16,051 bases of DNA from assembly GCA_035544515.1 (NCBI GenBank), contig DATKEG010000016.1:1-16051 (forward strand). Direction: 5' to 3'. The notes beneath the pieces were generated by a model. It was not told the DNA's origin and did no database searches. It worked only from the letters and a program-made list of their open reading frames with translations. Within the stretch, counting starts at the first letter, position 1; each line of letters begins with the position of its first letter. Made by a program: the position numbers and the translations under genes. The DNA is from DATKEG01 sp035544515 (GTDB lineage: Bacteria > Acidobacteriota > Vicinamibacteria > Fen-336). This document shows positions 6,379-15,849 of this stretch, piece after piece.

Positions 6379-8616
6379 ATGAAGCAACGCGTAGAGATGC
6401 CCCTGGGCCGCTACACCCTTTCCATCGAGACCGGGCACATGGCCAAGCAGTCGGACGGCGCCGTGCTCGTCCGCCTCGGCGACACGGTCGTGCTGGCCAC
6501 CGCCAACGCGTTCAAGGACGCGCGGGCGGGCGTGGACTTCCTTCCCCTCACCGTCGACTACCGCGAGAACACCTACGCCGCGGGCAAGATCCCCGGCGGC
6601 TTCTTCAAGCGGGAAGGCCGGCCCAACGAGAAGGAGATCCTCACCTCCCGCATGATCGACCGCCCGCTGCGGCCGCTCTTCCCCGAGGGCTACAACCACG
6701 AGACCCAGGTGATCGGGCTGCTCCTCTCCGCGGACATGGAGAACGACTCCGACACCCTGGCCATCACGGGCGCGTCCACCGCCCTCGTGCTCTCGAGCAT
6801 CCCCTTCGACAGCCCGGTGGGCGCCGTGCGCGTCGGCTACTGGGACGAGCAGGTCGTGATCAACCCGTCCTCGAACGACCTGCGCGCGAAGAGCCGGCTC
6901 AACCTGCTGGTGGCGGGGACCGCCGAGGCCATCGTCATGGTGGAGTCGGGCGCCCAGGAGATCTCGGAAGAGATCATGGTGCGCGCACTGCAGGAAGGCC
7001 ACGACGCCATCAAGAAGATCGTCGCCCTCCAGAACGAGCTGCGCGCGCGGGTCGGCAAGCCGAAGTGGAGCTTCAAGAAGAAGGAGGTCGATCCCGCCTT
7101 CGTGTCCTGGGTGGAGCAGGAGATCGGCCAGCCCCTGCTCGAGGCCATGCGCACGCCGGGCAAGCTCGAGTCCTACGCGCGCATGAAGCAGGTGCGCGAC
7201 GACCTGGTCGCGCGCATCCCCGAGACCGAGCCCGAGAAGCGCGGTGCCGTCAACGGCATCTACGAAGCGCTCCGCGAGAAGATCATGCGGACCGAGATCC
7301 TCGACCATGGCCGGCGGCCCGACGGCCGCCGCTTCGACGAGATCCGGGCCATCACGGGCGAGGTGGGCGTGCTGCCCCGCACCCACGGCTCGGCGTTGTT
7401 CACGCGCGGCGAGACCCAGGCCCTGGTCACGGTCACCCTCGGCACGTCCGAGGACATGCAGATCATCGACACCGTGCAGGAGCCGGACCACAAGAAGCGC
7501 TTCATGCTGCACTACAACTTCCCGCCTTTCTCGGTGGCGGAGGTGAAGTTCCTGCGCGGGCCCGGCCGGCGTGAGATCGGCCACGGAGCGCTGGCCGAGC
7601 GCTCGCTGCGCGAGATGCTGCCGGACGAGGAGAGCTTCCCCTACACCGTCCGCATCGTGTCCGACATCCTGGAGTCCAACGGCTCGTCCTCGATGGCTTC
7701 CATCTGCGGCGGCACCCTGGCCCTGATGGACGCGGGCGTGCCGCTCAAGCACCCGGTGGCGGGGGTGGCCATGGGGCTGGTCAAGGAAGGCGACAAGTAC
7801 GCCGTCCTCTCCGACATCGCCGGCGTCGAAGACCACTACGGCGACATGGACTTCAAGGTGGCGGGCACGCGCGAGGGCATCACCGCGCTGCAGATGGACA
7901 TCAAGATCTCGGGCATCACGGCCGAGATCCTGCAGCAGGCCCTGGCCCAGGCGCGCGCCGGCCGGCTCCACATCCTGGACCGGATGACCGAGGCGCTCGG
8001 CGCCCCGCGGCCGAACATCAGCACCTACGCTCCGCGCATCCTCACCATCAAGATCCCGGTGGACAAGATCCGCGACGTCATCGGGCCCGGCGGCAAGATG
8101 ATCCGCTCCATCGTGGAGCGCACGGGCTGCAAGATCGACGTGGAGGACGACGGCCGCGTGTCGATCGCCTCGGTGGACGAGACGGCCGCGCGCAAGGCCA
8201 TCGCCATCATCGAGGAGCTGACCGCCACCGCCGAGCTGAACAAGACCTACCTGGGCAAGGTCGTGCGGGTGGTCGAGTTCGGCGCCTTCGTGGAGATCAT
8301 CCCCGGCACCGACGGCCTGCTGCACGTCTCCGAGATGGCGGCGCACCGCGTGCAGGACGTGCGGAGCGAGGTCAAGGAAGGCGACCAGGTCCTGGTCAAG
8401 GTCGTCAACATCGATCCCTCGGGCAAGATCCGGCTCTCGCGCAAGGCGCTCCTGACCGAGGCGGAGGGCGGCGCCCCCGCGGGGGACGAGGCGGCGGCCG
8501 CCGCGGGCGGGGGACGTCCGGGCGGCGGCGAGCACCGCGGCGAGCATCGGGGAGGCGGCGGCGACCGCCACCGCGACCGGGGCCCCCGGCGCGACGGCGG
8601 CCGCGGCCGCCGGTGA
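6379..8616 (+). CDS. pnp: Polyribonucleotide nucleotidyltransferase (PNPase)
   Basis: Phosphorolytic 3'-5' exoribonuclease (745 aa from ATG 6379). Order: first RNase PH-like domain; an alpha-helical linker; the second RNase PH domain from about nt 7310 (RRPDGRRFDEIRAITGEVG, THGSALFTRGETQALVTVTL). The active-site region GSSSMASICGGTLALMDAG and EDHYGDMDFKVAG is intact. A KH domain follows (8035-8215, with VIGPGGKMI), then an S1 domain (8240-8455, GKVVRVVEFGAFVEI). The protein ends in an Ala/Gly then Arg/Gly/His-rich tail (about 8464-8613). I chose ATG 6379, with GGAG at 6366-6369, over an in-frame TTG at 6337 because family members begin close to this point. The stop overlaps the next gene as GTGA. 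Confidence 0.97.
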   Translation: MKQRVEMPLGRYTLSIETGHMAKQSDGAVLVRLGDTVVLATANAFKDARAGVDFLPLTVDYRENTYAAGKIPGGFFKREGRPNEKEILTSRMIDRPLRPLFPEGYNHETQVIGLLLSADMENDSDTLAITGASTALVLSSIPFDSPVGAVRVGYWDEQVVINPSSNDLRAKSRLNLLVAGTAEAIVMVESGAQEISEEIMVRALQEGHDAIKKIVALQNELRARVGKPKWSFKKKEVDPAFVSWVEQEIGQPLLEAMRTPGKLESYARMKQVRDDLVARIPETEPEKRGAVNGIYEALREKIMRTEILDHGRRPDGRRFDEIRAITGEVGVLPRTHGSALFTRGETQALVTVTLGTSEDMQIIDTVQEPDHKKRFMLHYNFPPFSVAEVKFLRGPGRREIGHGALAERSLREMLPDEESFPYTVRIVSDILESNGSSSMASICGGTLALMDAGVPLKHPVAGVAMGLVKEGDKYAVLSDIAGVEDHYGDMDFKVAGTREGITALQMDIKISGITAEILQQALAQARAGRLHILDRMTEALGAPRPNISTYAPRILTIKIPVDKIRDVIGPGGKMIRSIVERTGCKIDVEDDGRVSIASVDETAARKAIAIIEELTATAELNKTYLGKVVRVVEFGAFVEIIPGTDGLLHVSEMAAHRVQDVRSEVKEGDQVLVKVVNIDPSGKIRLSRKALLTEAEGGAPAGDEAAAAAGGGRPGGGEHRGEHRGGGGDRHRDRGPRRDGGRGRR

Positions 8617-8948
8617 AGACGCTCGCGCTCCTGGCCACGCTGGTGGCCGGGGGCGCGGGCTCCGCCGGTCCCGACGAGACGATCGAGGTCGTGGCCTCGC
8701 GCCAGGGCTTCTCTCCGCGCGTGGTCAACGTGAGGAAGGGGCAGCCCGTGCGGCTGCTCCTCTCCACCTCCGACGGCGAGCACTGCTTCGCGCTCGACGC
8801 GCTCCGGATCGAGAAGCGCATCGTGCCGGGCAGGGCGACGGTGCTGGACCTCACCCCCGAGCGCTCGGGTACGTACCCCTTCTACTGCTGCCTGGAGTCC
8901 GGGGCCGCCGCCGATCGCGAGAACGGGCGGCTCGTGATCATCGACTAA
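8613..8948 (+). CDS. Exported cupredoxin-like protein
   Basis: A 111-aa protein with a short signal-peptide-like N-terminus (MKTLALLATLVAGGAGSAG) and a beta-sandwich pattern of the cupredoxin type: FSPRVVNVRKGQPVRLLL, SDGEHCFALDALRIEKRIVP, then GTYPFYCCLESG and a terminal RLVIID. In cupredoxins related to the CoxII/NosZ C-terminal domain, the His in DGEH (His57) and the Cys after GTYPFY (Cys92) are copper ligands. Here the later His and Met are absent, replaced around AAADREN, and a second Cys is adjacent (Cys92-Cys93). It starts at GTG 8613 overlapping the pnp TGA, with no Shine-Dalgarno, so it probably depends on pnp translation. The fold call is fairly good; copper binding is uncertain. 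Confidence 0.72.
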   Translation: MKTLALLATLVAGGAGSAGPDETIEVVASRQGFSPRVVNVRKGQPVRLLLSTSDGEHCFALDALRIEKRIVPGRATVLDLTPERSGTYPFYCCLESGAAADRENGRLVIID

Positions 8949-8969
8949 GCTCGTCGTCGCGCCGCGCGG

Positions 8970-10610
8970 CTACTCGGACCGTGGCAACGTGATGCGGAAC
9001 GTGGTCCCGTTGCCGGGCCGCGTCTCGAACTCGACCCGACCGTGATGGCGCTCCACGGCCATGAGCACGGTCGACAGGCCGAGCCCCGTGCCGCCGCTCT
9101 CGGTCTTGGTCGTGAAGAACGGCTCGAACACCTTCGGCTGGGCGTCCTCGGGTATGCCGGGACCCGTATCCGTGACCGAAATCTGGACGTCGGGCATCAC
9201 GGAGGTCGTCACCGTCAGGCGGCCGCCCTCACCCATGGCCTGCACCGCGTTGACCACGAGGTTGATGAGCGCGCTCTCGAGCTGGCTGGCGATGCCGCGC
9301 ACCGGGGGCAGATCCGGGGCCAGCCGCTTCTCGAGATGCACCCCGGCCTTCAGGATCTGGTAGTGGCAGAACTCGAGGCTGCGCTCGACCAGCGCGTTGA
9401 CGTCGTGGGCCGCGGGCTCTTCCTGGGCCGGCCGGCTGAAGAGGAGCAGCCTCTGCACCAGCGTCTTGATCCGTTCCGCCCCCCGGCCCACCGAGGCGAG
9501 CATGTCCCGCTGCGTTTCGGTCAAGGGCTGCACCAGCAGCAGCTCGACGTTGCCCATGATGTAGGTGAGCGGCGTGTTGAGCTCGTGGGCGATGCCGGCC
9601 GCCATCTGGCCGATGGTGGCGAGCTTTCCCGACTGCAGCAGCTGCTGCTGCGCCTGGCGCAGCTCCTCCACCCGCCGCTCCTCGCGCTCGAACAGCTGCG
9701 CGTTCTCGATGGCGAGGGCGGCGTGACGGCCCAGCGCGTCCACCGCCTCCAGGGTCTCCGGGCTGAAGGGGGCGGAGCTCTCCTGGTTGTCCACGTAGAT
9801 GGCGCCGAGGAGGGCTTCGCCCGCGGCGCGGGGCGAGCGCAGGGGGGTGCAGACGATGGTGCGCAGCTCCATGGCGGCGACGCTCTGGGAGCTGGCCAGG
9901 GAGGGGTCGGCCGCGGCGTTGCCCGTGGCGACCATGCGGCCGGTCTCCAGCGCCCGCCGCACGACCGAGCGCGAGATGCCCTGCACGCCTTCGAGCGGCA
10001 GGGGCCCGGCCGGCCCGCGCGCCAGGCGCAGGCGCAGGTCGCCGGCGACCGGCGCGTCCTCGAGCCCGTCCGTGAGCAGGAGGAACGCGCGCTCGGCGCG
10101 TGTGATGCGCATGACGGCGTCGAGCACCTGGTCGAGCACCTCGCTCACCACCAGGGTGGAGTTGAGGGCCTGGACCAGCGAGAGCAGCAGCTTCTGCTGC
10201 ACCAGCCAGGGGTTTTCGGCCCGGGGGTCCGTCCCGCGCTCCCCGTCCAGGATCGAGAACTTCAAGGTGATGTTGCCCAGCTGGAGCCGCGATCCGGCCC
10301 GCAGCTCGGCCCGGTGCCGGATGGGCTTGGCGTCCACGTACACCCCGTGGAGGCTGCCCTGGTCCTCGATGGCGAAGCCGCCGTCCTCGTAGAGAATGCG
10401 GGCGTGCACCTTCGAGATGGACGACTCGCTCAGGCAGAGGTCGTTGTGACGCGCCCGGCCCACGGTGTACGCGCGAGGCTTGAGGAAATAGAGCCGCTCA
10501 GGCAGGTGCCCGCGCTCCACCTCGAGCAGCGCCACGGACAGGCTCGAGCCGCAGTGCCCGCAGCGCTGGCCCTCGGGGCTGTTCTGGCCGTTGCACTTCG
10601 GGCACATCAT
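8970..10610 (-). CDS. Soluble zinc-ribbon/FHA/GAF sensor histidine kinase
   Basis: A 546-aa cytoplasmic kinase with no membrane segment. It has a four-Cys zinc ribbon (Cys3, Cys6, Cys17, Cys20) and an FHA domain at about 38-122 with GR (51-52) and Ser66/His69 of the phosphothreonine-binding face. A GAF domain spans about 155-303, followed by a short coiled coil. A HisKA domain has phosphoacceptor His342 in GIAHELNTPL. The ATPase has its N box at Asn454, DTGPGIP from 481, FEPFFTTK, and GGTGLGLS at 506-513. I start it at ATG 10610 because the MMCPKC zinc ribbon begins there; the open frame extends 92 residues further but is low-complexity and overlaps the divergent gene. No response regulator is adjacent, so its partner is unknown. 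No Shine-Dalgarno is visible. Confidence 0.9.
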   Translation of the reverse strand: MMCPKCNGQNSPEGQRCGHCGSSLSVALLEVERGHLPERLYFLKPRAYTVGRARHNDLCLSESSISKVHARILYEDGGFAIEDQGSLHGVYVDAKPIRHRAELRAGSRLQLGNITLKFSILDGERGTDPRAENPWLVQQKLLLSLVQALNSTLVVSEVLDQVLDAVMRITRAERAFLLLTDGLEDAPVAGDLRLRLARGPAGPLPLEGVQGISRSVVRRALETGRMVATGNAAADPSLASSQSVAAMELRTIVCTPLRSPRAAGEALLGAIYVDNQESSAPFSPETLEAVDALGRHAALAIENAQLFEREERRVEELRQAQQQLLQSGKLATIGQMAAGIAHELNTPLTYIMGNVELLLVQPLTETQRDMLASVGRGAERIKTLVQRLLLFSRPAQEEPAAHDVNALVERSLEFCHYQILKAGVHLEKRLAPDLPPVRGIASQLESALINLVVNAVQAMGEGGRLTVTTSVMPDVQISVTDTGPGIPEDAQPKVFEPFFTTKTESGGTGLGLSTVLMAVERHHGRVEFETRPGNGTTFRITLPRSE

Positions 10611-12300
10611 GCGCGCGGATGATGACCGAGGGCGCGCGGTTCCGTCAACGGCGGGCGGGAGCGTGCCCGGAGCGGGGGCGGCGGAGGCCTTGCGCGTCGC
10701 GGCTCCGGTGCTCTGGGCCCTGGGCGCGCTGGCCGCGGCCTTTCTGCCTCCCGCAACCGGTCTTGTTCCCGGCCTGGCCGTGCTGCGCGGCCCGCTCGGC
10801 GCCTGGCTCCTCGTGCTGGGCGTGGGCATCGGCGCGGCCCGGCTGGGTCGGGTCCGAGCGCGCCTTCGCCCCCTCGCCCCCGGCATGCCCTCCGCCGTGC
10901 TCGCCTTCGGCCTGGCCTTCCTGCTCTACGCGGCCGCCGGGCTCTGGTACACGACGCGGCTGCGCGTCTCCGGCGACGAGCCCCACTACCTCCTCATGGC
11001 CCAGAGCCTCTGGCGCGAGGGCGACCTGGACCTGGCCGACAACCTCGCGCGCGAGGACTGGCGCGAGTACACCCCGGGTCCGGTCGGGACACACTACGGG
11101 GCGCCCCGCCGGGACGGGCGGCCGTACCCCGCGCACAGCCCGGGCCTGCCGGTCCTGCTCGCCCCCGCCTACGCGATCGCCGGACGGCCGGGGACGGTGG
11201 TGGTCCTGGCGCTCGCGGCGTCGCTGCTCGCCGCCGTCGTCCGCGCGCTCGCCGCCCGCCTCGAGGTCGGCACGGCCGGGGCCTGGCTGGCCTGGGCGGC
11301 CGCGGTCGGGCCGCCGCTCTTCTTCTATTCGTTCCACGTCTACACGGAGGCCGTCTCCGCGCTCCTGCTCTACGGCACCATCGCCCTGGTCGCGGGGGCC
11401 GCTTCGGCGGCCGGGGGCGGCGCCGCCGGGCTGATGGCCGGCGTGCTGCCCTGGCTGCACGTCAAGATGATCGCGGCCGCGGGCGTCCTTGGCCTCGTCG
11501 CCGCCCGGCGGCTGCGCGGGAAGGCGCTCGCGGCGTTCGCGGCCGCCGCCCTTCTCATGGCGGCCGGGTACCTGGCCTACTACCAGCACGTGTTCGGGAC
11601 GCCGACGCCGCTCGCGATCTACGGCGGCGCGCCCGCGCAGATGTCCGGCTCCCCGGCCCGCGCGGCGCTGGGCCTGTTGCTCGACCGGTCCTTCGGCCTC
11701 CTGCCGCACGCTCCGGTCTTCCTCGTGGGGCTCGCCGGCTTCATCCCCATGTGCCGGCGCTGGCGGGAGACGTGGCCGCTGCTGCTCGCCGCCGCGGCGG
11801 TGCTCGCGCCGGTGTTGCCCTGGGGGATGTGGTGGGGTGGCCAGTCCCCCGCGGGGCGTTTCCTCGTGCCCCTCGTGCCCGTGCTCGCCGTGGCGGTGGC
11901 CTTGCGCGTCACCGAATCGCCGCGCGGCCTCTCGCGCTGGGCCTGGCCGCTCGCCGCGATCGGGTTCGCCCTCGCCCTGTTCGCCACCGCGCGGCCGGGC
12001 GATCTGCTGCTGCTCAACCGCGGCGACCGCCCGACGCGCCTGTGGGCCGCGCTGTCGGGCGACGTTTCGTTCGAGCGCTATCTGCCATCCCTCGTGGGCG
12101 GCTCGGCGGGCGAATGGCGGGTGGCGGCGGTGTGGGCGGCCGCCATCCTGGCCCTGCTGCTCCTCGACCGGCTCGCCATGGGCCGCGACCTGATCGACCG
12201 GTTGTTTCGTGGCCTGGGCCTGCCGCTCGGCACGGCACTGGTCGTCTCCCTGCTCGTCGACTACTGGGCCCGCTACGCGGGCCAGGCTCACCTCCCCTGA
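10609..12300 (+). CDS. GT-C family glycosyltransferase-like membrane protein
   Basis: A 563-aa polytopic membrane protein with about 11-12 hydrophobic segments. After the second or third segment a loop carries RVSGDEPHYLLMAQSLW (Asp123-Glu124, His126, Tyr127), the acidic DE..Y motif expected of PMT/ArnT-like GT-C enzymes, which transfer sugars from polyprenyl-phosphate donors. HSPGLPVLL (from His176) resembles their second loop motif. Target and sugar are not deducible. The start is uncertain: ATG 10609 overlaps the kinase start on the other strand, a TTG lies at 10591, and GTG 10663 would avoid the overlap; none has a good Shine-Dalgarno. The next gene, an acyltransferase, follows after 61 bp, suggesting a shared transcript for envelope synthesis. 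Confidence 0.82.
   Translation: MRADDDRGRAVPSTAGGSVPGAGAAEALRVAAPVLWALGALAAAFLPPATGLVPGLAVLRGPLGAWLLVLGVGIGAARLGRVRARLRPLAPGMPSAVLAFGLAFLLYAAAGLWYTTRLRVSGDEPHYLLMAQSLWREGDLDLADNLAREDWREYTPGPVGTHYGAPRRDGRPYPAHSPGLPVLLAPAYAIAGRPGTVVVLALAASLLAAVVRALAARLEVGTAGAWLAWAAAVGPPLFFYSFHVYTEAVSALLLYGTIALVAGAASAAGGGAAGLMAGVLPWLHVKMIAAAGVLGLVAARRLRGKALAAFAAAALLMAAGYLAYYQHVFGTPTPLAIYGGAPAQMSGSPARAALGLLLDRSFGLLPHAPVFLVGLAGFIPMCRRWRETWPLLLAAAAVLAPVLPWGMWWGGQSPAGRFLVPLVPVLAVAVALRVTESPRGLSRWAWPLAAIGFALALFATARPGDLLLLNRGDRPTRLWAALSGDVSFERYLPSLVGGSAGEWRVAAVWAAAILALLLLDRLAMGRDLIDRLFRGLGLPLGTALVVSLLVDYWARYAGQAHLP
10619..10648 (-). promoter_or_regulatory. Possible promoter for the histidine kinase
   Basis: On the minus strand TTGACG (10648-10643, five of six) is followed by an 18-bp spacer and CATCAT (10624-10619, four of six). 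Initiation would be near 10612, one or two bases before the kinase ATG at 10610, so the mRNA would be almost leaderless. That would fit the absence of a ribosome binding site. The -10 box is weak and the element lies inside the divergent coding region. Confidence 0.25.
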
Positions 12301-12361
12301 AGCCCGCCACGCCCCCGGGCCCGCCGAGTTTCGCTATCCTGCGCCGCGTGCGGCCGCTCCC

Positions 12362-12946
12362 TTGACCGTCCCCGCGCTGGGCGACCAGGTCCCGCGCTGG
12401 GGCAACCCGCTCCTGCGCGCCCTCGGCCGCGCCACCCTCTCCCTCTGCGGCTGGCGCATCGAGGGCGCGGTCCCGAACCTGCCGAAGTGCGTCCTGATCG
12501 TGGCGCCGCACACGTCGAACCGGGACTTCGTGGTCGGCATCGCCGCGCTCTTCGCGTTGGGCTTCCGCGCGACGTACCTGGGCAAGCACACGCTGTTCCG
12601 CGGCCCGCTCGGGTGGTTCATGCGCTGGACGGGCGGGATCCCGGTCGATCGAGATGCCGCGGACGGAGTGGTGGCGGGCGCCCTGGGTCTCGTGCGCGGG
12701 AGAGGGAGGATCTTCCTCACGCTGGCGCCCGAGGGGACGCGCCAGAAGGTCGAGCGCTGGAAGAGCGGCTACTACCGGATCGCCGCCGGAGCCGGCATCC
12801 CGATCTTCCCGGTCGCGCTCGACTACGCGCGCAAGGTCGTGGCGCTCCTGCCGCTCTTCATCCCGACCGGCCGCCAGAGTGAAGACGAGGACGCGCTGCG
12901 GGCGCTCTACTCGCCCGCCATGGCGCGCCACCCGGAGAGGTACTAG
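12362..12946 (+). CDS. PlsC-type lysophospholipid acyltransferase-like protein
   Basis: A 194-aa acyltransferase of the LPLAT/PlsC superfamily, which moves acyl chains onto lysophospholipid or glycolipid acceptors at the membrane. It has the catalytic HX4D motif in APHTSNRDFVVG (His50, Asp55), the GGIPVDRD motif (91-98) and EGTR (124-127). The wording around these motifs, including YLGKHTLF and MRWTGGIPVDR, matches a compact subgroup close to the LPLAT ABO13168-like proteins, so the short length is normal. The start is taken as TTG 12362: the longer frame to 12209 would run deep into the preceding gene, and no other in-frame start exists after 12300. No clear ribosome binding site is seen. 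The acceptor is unknown. It ends three bases before the convergent lon stop. Confidence 0.88.
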   Translation: MTVPALGDQVPRWGNPLLRALGRATLSLCGWRIEGAVPNLPKCVLIVAPHTSNRDFVVGIAALFALGFRATYLGKHTLFRGPLGWFMRWTGGIPVDRDAADGVVAGALGLVRGRGRIFLTLAPEGTRQKVERWKSGYYRIAAGAGIPIFPVALDYARKVVALLPLFIPTGRQSEDEDALRALYSPAMARHPERY

Positions 12947-12949
12947 CGA

Positions 12950-15391
<2,442 letters not shown>

Positions 15392-15393
15392 CG

Positions 15394-15843
15394 TCAGAGT
15401 TCTCCCTCGGCCTTCACGGAGCCCAGCGTGGTGGCGAAGCGGCTCAGCGCCCGCGTCTCCTGTGAGCGCTCGGAGGCGCGCGCCTCCTCCTCGATCTCCT
15501 GGCAGTCACGGCAGAGGCTGGCGAAGGGCAGCGCCTTGAGCCGCGCCTCCGCGATCTCGCGCCCGCACTGCGCGCACGTGCCGTAGGTCCCGGCCTCCAG
15601 CCGCCGGATGGCCTCGTCGATCTGGCCCAGGGTCTCCGACTTCATCTCCATGAGGGCCAGCTCCACGTCCTGGGCGAAGCTGTGGACGCTCTGCTCCTCG
15701 GCGTCCTTGACCTCCGCCACCTGCGCGGGGAGGGTCTCCCGGAGCGACCGAAGCCGGTCATGGATGTCGCGGCGGCGGTCCTCCAGCATCTGCATGAGGA
15801 CGGCGTAGCGCTCGTCGTGGACAGCCTGCTTGTGCTCAGTCAT
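15394..15843 (-). CDS. DksA/TraR-type zinc-finger regulator
   Basis: A 149-aa protein with a long N-terminal coiled coil and a C4 zinc finger at the C-terminus (Cys90, Cys93, Cys111, Cys114, in YGTCAQCG and LCRDCQ), the DksA/TraR architecture. DksA proteins enter the RNA polymerase secondary channel and, with ppGpp, adjust stable-RNA and stress promoters. The coiled-coil tip reads VKDAEEQS, which is not the DxxDxA tip needed for E. coli DksA activity, so it may be a DksA-like paralogue. It starts at ATG 15843, with GGAGG (15849-15853 on the opposite strand) five bases upstream. It appears to be cotranscribed with lon. Its leader includes the beginning of the tandem repeat. Confidence 0.88.
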   Translation of the reverse strand: MTEHKQAVHDERYAVLMQMLEDRRRDIHDRLRSLRETLPAQVAEVKDAEEQSVHSFAQDVELALMEMKSETLGQIDEAIRRLEAGTYGTCAQCGREIAEARLKALPFASLCRDCQEIEEEARASERSQETRALSRFATTLGSVKAEGEL

Positions 15844-15849
15844 GGGATC

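Noticed and set aside
6220..8571. Open frame of 783 codons opposite pnp
   Set aside because: Antisense shadow of PNPase with no recognisable domain and biased composition.
10611..10886. 92-residue N-terminal extension of the histidine kinase
   Set aside because: Pro/Ala/Arg/Ser-rich sequence without structure, overlapping the divergent gene; the zinc ribbon begins right after ATG 10610, which makes that the natural start.
10645..12291. Open frame of 548 codons opposite the GT-C-like gene
   Set aside because: Arg/Gly/Glu/Gln-rich low-complexity product; the plus-strand frame has membrane segments and GT-C motifs.
12209..12361. Extended acyltransferase start at 12209
   Set aside because: It would overlap about 90 bases of the preceding gene, and the extra residues show no family similarity.
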